Assembly (NCBI GenBank): GCA_026396455.1
Contig: JAPLWT010000014.1
Span: forward strand, 1 to 10,627
DNA: 10,627 nucleotides
Source: Microcaldota archaeon
GTDB taxonomy: Archaea; Micrarchaeota; Micrarchaeia; Burarchaeales; Fermentimicrarchaeaceae
Direction: 5' to 3'
The translations under genes were made by a program, and so were the position numbers. Shown here piece by piece: positions 1-4,974 of this stretch; within the stretch, counting starts at the first letter, position 1, and every line of letters starts with the position of its first letter. The notes beneath the pieces were generated by a model. That model saw only the letters and a program-made list of their open reading frames with translations, was not told the DNA's origin and did no database searches.

Positions 1-13
1 CGGAAGGGGTTAG

Positions 14-973
14 ATGGAACTATCATTCTACAGCAAATATCCATTCACGAAAGGAGCCAAGGAGTTGATGAGTTCTGCAAAGGTTAGCGATGAGTTCAAG
101 CTCTCAGAGATGGCAAGGAGGAGGGTTATAAGTGCTATAAAGGATGGAAGGATTCCCATCATGAACACTGAGCTTGAGGACTCGCAGTTGCTCCTCCAGA
201 TTGCCTCCTACGCCGTGAGCAGGATGATTGTAACGCTCCTGAAAAGCAGGTATTATATAAACAGATACGCAGTTGCAGAGGCTAAGAGGGCAAATGCATA
301 CCTGACTAGGGACAGTGATGAAACTGTACTGCGGATTGCCAGGGAACTGGGCATAGAGTGCGATATAGACGGGTATTATGCGGTGGGATTTGAGGGTTAC
401 CTCAGGTACGCCCCGAAATCTCCGGATTACAAGCTGGTCAACAGGAAGCTGGTCAAGGGAAAGGTGAGGCTGAGGAGGGCGGAATTCATAAGAATAGTTG
501 AGGAGGCCGTGAGGCTCAAGATAGAGTCGGAGCTGCCTCTGAAAATCGAGAATGTGCCTGACAGGATAAATGATTCTGCAGAAGCGGTGAAAGGGGAGAT
601 ACCGAAAGAGCCGAAGCCGGCAAGCATTTCGCTTGAGGGGGGGGAGTTTCCGCCCTGCATAAACAAGCTGCTGGAGAACTTGAAGACTGTGGAGAACCTG
701 GGCCATACGGCGAGGTGGGCGCTTGCGGTGTACCTGCTTAATGTGGGGGTGAAGCCGGAGGATGTTGTGAAGGTTTTCTCCACTTCGCCTGACTTTGATG
801 AGAGGGTAACGAGGTATCAGGTAGAGCATGCGATGAAAAGGGGTTACAAAGTGCCGAGCTGCACTAGCATGGATTTCTACGGGCTCTGCATTGCGGACTG
901 CGGGGTCAAGAGCCCGCTTGGCTATAGGAGGGGTGCTGTTGGAAAATATACAGCTTCGGGTAAGCAATCCTGA
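14..973 (+). CDS. priL: DNA primase large subunit PriL
   Basis: Non-catalytic large subunit of the archaeal/eukaryotic-type primase. It partners PriS and helps initiate and measure RNA primers at the replication fork. The 319-aa protein has a helical N-terminal part (about residues 1-175), a charged Pro/Glu/Lys linker (about 180-210), and a C-terminal Fe-S domain. Four cysteines sit in the expected arrangement: C215 (FPPC), C283 (VPSC), C292 and C296, followed by SPLGY. In the family these four bind a [4Fe-4S] cluster. Length is close to that of other archaeal PriL. The ATG is preceded by GGAAGGGG, so this start is well supported. A run of eight G residues (637-644) lies in the linker just before the Fe-S domain without breaking the frame. 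The 3' end overlaps priS by 35 nt, implying coupled translation of the two subunits. Identification is confident from the cysteine pattern and the partner gene. Confidence 0.92.
   Translation: MELSFYSKYPFTKGAKELMSSAKVSDEFKLSEMARRRVISAIKDGRIPIMNTELEDSQLLLQIASYAVSRMIVTLLKSRYYINRYAVAEAKRANAYLTRDSDETVLRIARELGIECDIDGYYAVGFEGYLRYAPKSPDYKLVNRKLVKGKVRLRRAEFIRIVEEAVRLKIESELPLKIENVPDRINDSAEAVKGEIPKEPKPASISLEGGEFPPCINKLLENLKTVENLGHTARWALAVYLLNVGVKPEDVVKVFSTSPDFDERVTRYQVEHAMKRGYKVPSCTSMDFYGLCIADCGVKSPLGYRRGAVGKYTASGKQS
926..931 (+). promoter_or_regulatory. Shine-Dalgarno site for priS
   Basis: AGGAGG inside the priL coding region, 7 nt before TTG 939. The spacing selects the TTG rather than the GTG at 933 as the priS start. 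Read from sequence; not tested. Confidence 0.6.
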
Positions 974-2108
974 AGAGGAATATGTAAAGAGTAAGTTCAG
1001 GGAGTACTACGTGAGGGCGGAAGTTCAGGCTCCTGAGGATATCCAGAGGAGGGAGTGGGGCTTTGGCGGATGGGAGAGGAAAATAGAGACAAGGCACATG
1101 CAGATGGCAAGCGCACAGGAGCTCAAGAGCAGGCTGGTGAGGGATACCCCGCTTTTCATCTCGTATTCGGTTGCGTACTATGAATTCCCTGATATGCGCC
1201 CAATGGAGAAGAAGAACTGGCTTAAGGCAGACCTCGTGTTCGATTTGGATGCTGACCACCTTGAGCTTCCATGCAAGAACAGGCACGGGAGCAAATGGGT
1301 GTGCGAGGAGTGCCTTGATGCCGTCAAGGAGGAGAGCATAAAGCTCGTGGAGGAGTTCCTCATTCCCGATTTTGGGTTCTCAAAGGATGAGATAGGAATG
1401 AATTTTTCGGGTAATAGGGGTTACCATGTGCATGTCAGGAGCGAGGGTGTCAGGGAGCTCAGGGCATTTGCCAGGAGGGAGATAGTCGACTACCTTGCGG
1501 GGACTGGAATTGATTTCAGTTCCATGGGATTCGAATCCGTGCCAGTGCCTGGAAAGAGGGAGCCCCACCAGCTTGGCCCCACTCCTGCCGACCCTGCATG
1601 GCCTGGGAGGATTGCCAGGCTGGTGAGCAGGCTTCTCGCGGAGAGGAAGCTGGAAGAGATAGGTATCGGGGAGAAGGATGCAAAGAAGATATACAAGCAT
1701 GGCGAGCAGTTCCTGAGACTAATAGAAGGAGGCAACTGGGATGCAGTGAAGCTGGTAGACAAAGAGATCGTATGGAGGAATGTTGTTGGAAGGCTCGGGA
1801 TAAAGCTTGGGGACAGGATAGACCAGAATGTCACTGCCGATGCGGGCAAGCTGATAAGATTGCCGGACAGCCTGCACGGGGAGAGCGCGCTTATTGCAGC
1901 GAGGGTCAAGGACATCGACAAGTTCGACCCCTTGAAGGATGCGGTAGTTTTCGGGGAGCAACCAGTAAGGATTAAAATCAAGAAGGCACCTGAATTTAGG
2001 GTAGGTGAACTTACATTCGGCCCTTTCAAGGAAGAGGAGAGGGAGCTTCCGGAGCAAGCAGCATTGTTTTTGCTCTGTAAGAAGGAGGCAGTGTTATGGA
2101 AGAGTTGA
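939..2108 (+). CDS. priS: DNA primase catalytic small subunit PriS
   Basis: Catalytic subunit of the archaeo-eukaryotic primase; makes primers for DNA replication. Numbered from the chosen start (389 aa), the metal-binding motif FDLDAD has D102 and D104. A zinc-binding loop follows (C112, H116, C122, C125). The nucleotide-binding signature SGNRGYHVHV lies at 157-166. The third motif region, about 295-314, contains VTADAGKLIRLPDSLHG. The start is the TTG at 939: AGGAGG at 926-931 lies 7 nt upstream, and the protein then opens like other PriS proteins. An in-frame GTG at 933 is too close to that site, and a TTG at 891 lies far inside priL. Unusually, the last 40 residues (350-389) resemble the GINS B domain encoded by the next gene, sharing GPFKE and ELP (see findings). 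The gene overlaps both priL (35 nt) and the GINS gene (13 nt). Function is certain from the motifs; the start is inferred. Confidence 0.93.
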   Translation: MENIQLRVSNPEEEYVKSKFREYYVRAEVQAPEDIQRREWGFGGWERKIETRHMQMASAQELKSRLVRDTPLFISYSVAYYEFPDMRPMEKKNWLKADLVFDLDADHLELPCKNRHGSKWVCEECLDAVKEESIKLVEEFLIPDFGFSKDEIGMNFSGNRGYHVHVRSEGVRELRAFARREIVDYLAGTGIDFSSMGFESVPVPGKREPHQLGPTPADPAWPGRIARLVSRLLAERKLEEIGIGEKDAKKIYKHGEQFLRLIEGGNWDAVKLVDKEIVWRNVVGRLGIKLGDRIDQNVTADAGKLIRLPDSLHGESALIAARVKDIDKFDPLKDAVVFGEQPVRIKIKKAPEFRVGELTFGPFKEEERELPEQAALFLLCKKEAVLWKS

Positions 2109-2650
2109 ACTACGAGGAACTTAGGAAGATACAAGCTAGGGAGAGGGCAAGCCCTGTGCTACAGGCTCTTCCGGAGGGGTTCTACAAGGCAGCGAGGAAG
2201 CTCGTAGAGAAGAAGGATGAGGGGCTGAAAAAGGATTTCAGCCTCACAGAGGCAAAGGAGTACGAGAGCATACTCAAGGTTATTGAGGATATACACGAGA
2301 GGAGGAAGCAGAAGATAATCATGAGGGCTATGAAGTCGGCCGCCGCAGGGGATACAACGCTGGCTGAGGAGGAGAAGGAGCTCTTCAACAAGATACACGA
2401 GATCGTTGAGGAGGAAGTGGGCAGCTTCGGGAGGATGATTAAGGGCAAAGAGGGGAAGATTGAGGAGGAAAGTATTAAAAGGATTAAAATTTTAAAAAAT
2501 CTTCCTAACTTTGTTGGAGTTGATTTGAAAGTTTATGGTCCTTTCAAAGAAGGAGATACCGTAGAGCTTCCAGACAAGGAAGCGCAGCTCCTTGTGAGGA
2601 GAGGGATTGCAGAGTACATTGGGGGTGTTCCAAATGAAATTTCCAAATGA
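2096..2650 (+). CDS. GINS complex subunit, Gins51 (Gins15) type
   Basis: Subunit of archaeal GINS, which joins the MCM helicase and the Cdc45/GAN-like nuclease at the fork and can contact primase. The 184-aa protein has the Gins51 order: a long charged helical A domain first (about 1-120, rich in Glu/Lys helices), then a small beta-type B domain (about 134-176, from LPNFVGVD through GPFKEGD to the end). The ATG has a strong AAGGAGG site at 2082-2088, 7 nt upstream, inside the end of priS. No Gins23 gene lies in the window. Many archaea have only Gins51, which can form a homotetramer, but the rest of the genome is unseen. The inter-domain linker and start of the B domain are far more AT-rich than the rest of the gene (see findings). 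Primary sequence conservation in this family is low, so the call rests on domain order, size and the primase neighbours. Confidence 0.82.
   Translation: MEELNYEELRKIQARERASPVLQALPEGFYKAARKLVEKKDEGLKKDFSLTEAKEYESILKVIEDIHERRKQKIIMRAMKSAAAGDTTLAEEEKELFNKIHEIVEEEVGSFGRMIKGKEGKIEEESIKRIKILKNLPNFVGVDLKVYGPFKEGDTVELPDKEAQLLVRRGIAEYIGGVPNEISK
2470..2500 (+). promoter_or_regulatory. possible internal promoter in an AT-rich patch
   Basis: Inside the GINS gene, between its two domains, a stretch of nearly pure A/T (ATTAAAATTTTAAAAAAT, within 2483-2500) resembles archaeal TATA elements. It lies about 140 nt before the eL42 start, so it could give the ribosomal protein genes extra transcription independent of primase. 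It may equally be only local codon choice. No transcription start can be assigned from sequence. Confidence 0.25.
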
Positions 2651-2915
2651 AGTGAATGCATACTGCCCGAAGTGCAGGAAGAAGACGAAGCATAAGGTCA
2701 GGATAGCTTCCAAGGGCAGGGCAAGAAGCATGGCATGGGGAAACAGGCAGCATGCGAGAACCATAATGGGATATGTCGGGAAGGTCGCCGGCGAGAAAGC
2801 CGTCAAGAAGCAGGGAAAGAAGCAGAAGCTGATGCTCGAGTGCAGTGTCTGCAAGAAGAAGCAGGAGAGGGTTATTGGTAAGAGAACAAGGAAGAAGATT
2901 GAAATTGTAAGCTGA
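2634..2915 (+). CDS. rpl44e: Large ribosomal subunit protein eL42 (L44e)
   Basis: Small basic zinc-ribbon protein of the 50S subunit, located near the E site. It is 93 aa long, the usual size for the family, opening with MKFPNEVNAYCPKC. The zinc ligands are two CxxC pairs, CPKC near residues 11-14 and CSVC near 74-77, separated by a very Lys/Arg-rich middle. The chosen ATG overlaps the end of the GINS gene by 17 nt and has GGGGGTG a few bases upstream. A TTG 27 nt earlier would add a tail not expected for the family. It is followed 11 nt later by rps27e. The eL42-eS27-aIF2-alpha-Nop10-PAC2 order is a well-known conserved archaeal cluster, which supports each of these calls. Identification is confident. 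Confidence 0.93.
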   Translation: MKFPNEVNAYCPKCRKKTKHKVRIASKGRARSMAWGNRQHARTIMGYVGKVAGEKAVKKQGKKQKLMLECSVCKKKQERVIGKRTRKKIEIVS

Positions 2916-2926
2916 GGTGTTATGAG

Positions 2927-3085
2927 ATGGGCAGATTCTTGAGGGTAAAGTGCGAGTGCGGAAATGAGCAGAATATATTCGGCAACTCCAGCACGGTTGT
3001 AAAGTGCATGGTCTGCAACAGGATGCTGGCAGAGCCGACGGGCTCAAGGGCCAAGGTTCACGGCAAAATAATGAAGGTTCTCTGA
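2927..3085 (+). CDS. rps27e: Small ribosomal subunit protein eS27
   Basis: Zinc-ribbon protein of the 30S subunit. The gene is short (52 aa), but the family sequence is clear: it opens MGRFLRVKCECGNEQ, continues with STVVKCMVC and ends with LAEPTGSRAKVHGKI. The second knuckle is a normal CxxC (C27, C30). The first is C9-E-C11, a CxC with one residue fewer than the usual CPDC. The protein is also somewhat shorter than typical archaeal eS27. The start ATG at 2927 has GAGGTG at 2914-2919, which overlaps the eL42 stop codon. The ATG at 2922 gives only a six-codon dead end in another frame. Position between eL42 and aIF2-alpha fits the conserved cluster. Confidence 0.9.
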   Translation: MGRFLRVKCECGNEQNIFGNSSTVVKCMVCNRMLAEPTGSRAKVHGKIMKVL

Positions 3086-3094
3086 GCTGAGCGC

Positions 3095-3880
3095 ATGAGT
3101 CAGAAGGACAACCCTGAATTGGATGAGTTCGTCATAGCTACTGTAAGGAAGATTCTGCCCTACGGGGCATTCTGCACGCTTGACGAGTATGACGACAGGG
3201 AGGCGTTCATACATATTTCGGAAGTTGCCTCGAGGTGGATAAAGAATATTCATGAGTTCCTCAAGGAAGACCAGAAGGTTGTTGCAAAGGTATTCAGGAT
3301 GGTCCCCGAGAAGAACCAGATAGACCTCTCCCTCAAAAGAGTCAGCGATATTGAAAAGAGAAGGAAGATTGAGAGCGACAGGAAGGACAAGAGGGCTCTC
3401 AAGCTTTTTGAGGTTGTTGAGGGAAGGATAGGGAAACCCCACGACGAGGTATGGAAGGGGATGGGTGAGGCGCTTGTTGAAAAGTTTGGTGACTTGTATT
3501 CTGCGCTTGAGGAGTCGGTGATAAATGATACCGCTTTGGATTCGATAAAAGCCCCGAACGAGTGGAAGGTCGTATTCAAGGAGGTTGCAGTTCAGAACAT
3601 AAAGAAACCCAAGGTAAGGGTGACTGGAAACCTGAGCATAAGCTGCAGGGCTCCTGACGGGGTTGAAGTTATCAAGAGAATACTTCTAGATGCCACGGAG
3701 AACCTTGGAGAGGAAGGCGAGGCCAGGATAACATACTTGGGCGCACCGAGGTATATGGTAGTGGTGAGTGCGCCGGATTACAAGAAGGCGGAGAGAATCT
3801 CTTCCACGATATTCAAGAGGGTAAAGGACGGGATGAAAGGAAAGGAGAGCTGCGTGGCATTTGAGAAAGAAGAAAAGTAG
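3095..3880 (+). CDS. Translation initiation factor aIF2 subunit alpha
   Basis: Alpha subunit of the heterotrimeric factor that brings initiator Met-tRNA to the small ribosomal subunit. The 261-aa length matches the archaeal family. An S1-type OB fold occupies about residues 10-86 and includes ILPYGAFCTLDEYD, EAFIHISEVASRWIKNI and the strand ending IDLSLKRV. A helical middle domain (about 90-175) and an alpha/beta C-terminal domain (about 175-255), which binds the gamma subunit, follow. The ATG lies 9 nt after the rps27e stop; the upstream purine stretch is only a weak ribosome site, so translation may be coupled. Neighbours eL42, eS27 and Nop10 are the classic archaeal context for this gene. 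Nothing is odd in length or motifs. Confidence 0.93.
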   Translation: MSQKDNPELDEFVIATVRKILPYGAFCTLDEYDDREAFIHISEVASRWIKNIHEFLKEDQKVVAKVFRMVPEKNQIDLSLKRVSDIEKRRKIESDRKDKRALKLFEVVEGRIGKPHDEVWKGMGEALVEKFGDLYSALEESVINDTALDSIKAPNEWKVVFKEVAVQNIKKPKVRVTGNLSISCRAPDGVEVIKRILLDATENLGEEGEARITYLGAPRYMVVVSAPDYKKAERISSTIFKRVKDGMKGKESCVAFEKEEK

Positions 3881-3885
3881 GTTAC

Positions 3886-4041
3886 ATGGACAAACTGAAA
3901 AAGTGCATCAAATGCGGGTCGTATACGATGAGGGAGCAATGCCCGCGATGCGGTGGGGAAACATGCATAGCGCATCCTCCAAAGTTCTCTCCAGAGGATA
4001 AATATGGCGAGTACAGGAGGAGGGCGAAATTCGGCTATTGA
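3886..4041 (+). CDS. nop10: H/ACA RNP protein Nop10
   Basis: Small scaffold protein of the box H/ACA ribonucleoprotein, which binds the Cbf5 pseudouridine synthase in rRNA modification. At 51 aa it sits at the short end of the family. An N-terminal zinc ribbon uses C7, C10, C19 and C22 (KCIKCGSYT, then CPRCGG). It is followed by the conserved AHPPKFSPEDKYGEYRR segment, which in known structures lies along Cbf5. The ATG at 3886 is 5 nt after the aIF2-alpha stop; the ribosome site is weak (GTAGGT). The next gene begins 9 nt after its stop. Sequence and context agree, so the call is firm. Confidence 0.93.
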   Translation: MDKLKKCIKCGSYTMREQCPRCGGETCIAHPPKFSPEDKYGEYRRRAKFGY

Positions 4042-4050
4042 GGGGGTTTG

Positions 4051-4824
4051 ATGAAAGGCACAATAGTAATCTCAAAGAAGGGGGTAAAGCTCAGAAATCC
4101 GATTTTGATAGAAGGGCTTCCGGGCATAGGGCTGGTGGGAAAGCTAGCGACAGAGCACCTCATAAAAGAGCTCAAGGCCGAGAAGGTTGCCGAAGTCTAC
4201 TCAAAACATTTCCCGCACCAGGTGCTCATGAGGAAGAAAGGCACCTTGAGGATGCTGAAGAACAAGTTCTACGCTTGGAGGAACCCCAAGAAAGGCAAGA
4301 GCGACCTGCTCATGCTTGTCGGGGATGTGCAAGCAATAACTCCCGAGGCGCAGTTTGAAGTCTGCAATGCGCTGCTGGATTATTTTGAAAAGATGAACGG
4401 CAAGAGGATATACACCCTTGGCGGTTACGGAGTTGGAAAGATTGTGGAGAACCCGCGAGTTCTGGGCTCGGCTACACATAAGGAGGTTGTTGAGGAGCTC
4501 AAGAAATACGGCGTGGTGTTCGGGGAGGCAACCGGCTCAATAATAGGCGCTGCAGGCCTTCTGCTGGGAATTGGAAAAATAAGGAAGATGGAGGGTGCAT
4601 GCCTCATGGGTGAGACCCACGGCGGATACGTCGATGCAAAGTCGGCAAAGAGCGTTCTCAATGTGCTAACAAAGATACTCGGCGTGAATATCAACTTGAA
4701 CAAGCTTGATGAGAGGGTGAAGGAGACCGAGAAGTTCATGAACAGGATGGAGAAGGAGATGGAGAAGCAGAAGGGAATGAGTGAAGGAGGTCCCAAGAGT
4801 GACGCGCTGAGTTATATAAGGTAA
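4051..4824 (+). CDS. PAC2-family protein, probable proteasome assembly chaperone (PbaB-like)
   Basis: PAC2-family protein of 257 aa. It opens with a short strand and the family glycine loop EGLPGIGLVGKLATEHLI (about residues 21-38). It continues through an alternating alpha/beta region with small Gly-rich turns (TLGGYGVGKI; GSIIGAAGLLLGIGK) to a charged, Met/Glu/Lys-rich, probably coiled-coil tail (about 217-247). Related archaeal proteins (PbaA/PbaB) are proteasome-assembly chaperones or their homologues. A role here is inferred from the family, not shown. The C-terminus (SYIR) does not carry a clean HbYX proteasome-docking motif because Tyr is third from the end. GGGGG at 4042-4046 lies 4 nt before the ATG. 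An in-frame TTG at 4048 would add one residue. It closes the conserved eL42-Nop10 cluster, and a tRNA begins 5 nt after its stop. Confidence 0.8.
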   Translation: MKGTIVISKKGVKLRNPILIEGLPGIGLVGKLATEHLIKELKAEKVAEVYSKHFPHQVLMRKKGTLRMLKNKFYAWRNPKKGKSDLLMLVGDVQAITPEAQFEVCNALLDYFEKMNGKRIYTLGGYGVGKIVENPRVLGSATHKEVVEELKKYGVVFGEATGSIIGAAGLLLGIGKIRKMEGACLMGETHGGYVDAKSAKSVLNVLTKILGVNINLNKLDERVKETEKFMNRMEKEMEKQKGMSEGGPKSDALSYIR

Positions 4825-4829
4825 TTCGA

Positions 4830-4962
4830 GCGGCCGTAATCTAGAGGCAACAGCCCGTGGTTGCCGGATAACCTGGTGGGCTTGAAGCTTAAGCTGAAAG
4901 CTCGGGAACTAGGATCTGAGCTTCCCAAGCTCATTGCCCGGGTTCAAATCCCGGCGGCCGCA
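4830..4962 (+). tRNA. tRNA-Gly(CCC) with a D-loop insertion (probable noncanonical intron)
   Basis: All four arms can be drawn. The acceptor stem GCGGCCG (4830-4836) pairs perfectly with CGGCCGC (4955-4961), with A73 at 4962. T8/A9 follow. The D-stem is ATCT (4839-4842) with GGAT (4912-4915). The anticodon stem is TGAGC/GCTCA (4917-4921, 4929-4933) around loop TTCCCAA, giving anticodon CCC at 4924-4926. The variable loop has 4 nt, and the T-arm is CCGGG/CCCGG around TTCAAAT (4938-4954). CCA is not encoded. The D-loop is interrupted: 4843-4911 should be 7-11 nt but is 69 nt. Removing about 4848-4909 restores the ordinary loop AGAGGTA and a 71-nt mature tRNA, as in other archaeal tRNA-Gly. The gene lies between two protein genes with 5-nt and 12-nt gaps, so it is probably cut out of a shared transcript. 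Confidence 0.88.
4848..4909 (+). other. probable tRNA intron, about 62 nt, in the D-loop (near position 20/21)
   Basis: These borders leave a normal D-loop with the conserved G18-G19 (4846-4847) followed by TA before the D-stem. Exact borders may slide by several bases because GGCAAC at the 5' side resembles GGGAAC at the 3' side. Visible structure includes a possible hairpin, GGCAAC (4846-4851) with GTTGCC (4860-4865), and AGCTT (4886-4890) with AAGCT (4898-4902). I tested the border offsets by eye for the 4-bp central helix of a bulge-helix-bulge and found none that was perfect. The splice mechanism is therefore unproven. No box C/D or homing-endonuclease feature was seen. Confidence 0.65.
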
Positions 4963-4974
4963 TTCGGTGGTAGT

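Noticed and set aside
891..938. PriS start at TTG 891 or GTG 933
   Set aside because: Neither has a properly spaced ribosome site. AGGAGG at 926-931 fits only the TTG at 939, and that start matches the usual N-terminal length of the family.
104..967. Long reading frames on the minus strand opposite priL, GINS and the protease
   Set aside because: They are frame shadows of plus-strand genes with recognisable motifs. Their products are rich in Leu, Ser and His, with no family features.
4812..4819. TTATATAA as the tRNA promoter
   Set aside because: It lies inside the PAC2 coding end and only about 15 nt before the tRNA 5' end, whereas archaeal TATA boxes sit about 25-30 nt before the start.
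4848..4909. Insert in the tRNA as a C/D or H/ACA guide RNA
   Set aside because: A lone CTGA is present near 4894, but there is no C box and no paired C'/D' or H/ACA boxes. The insert is too short for a homing-endonuclease gene.
4861..4974. Protease reading frame extended upstream through the tRNA
   Set aside because: It would translate tRNA arms. The ATG at 4975 directly precedes a normal signal-like segment.
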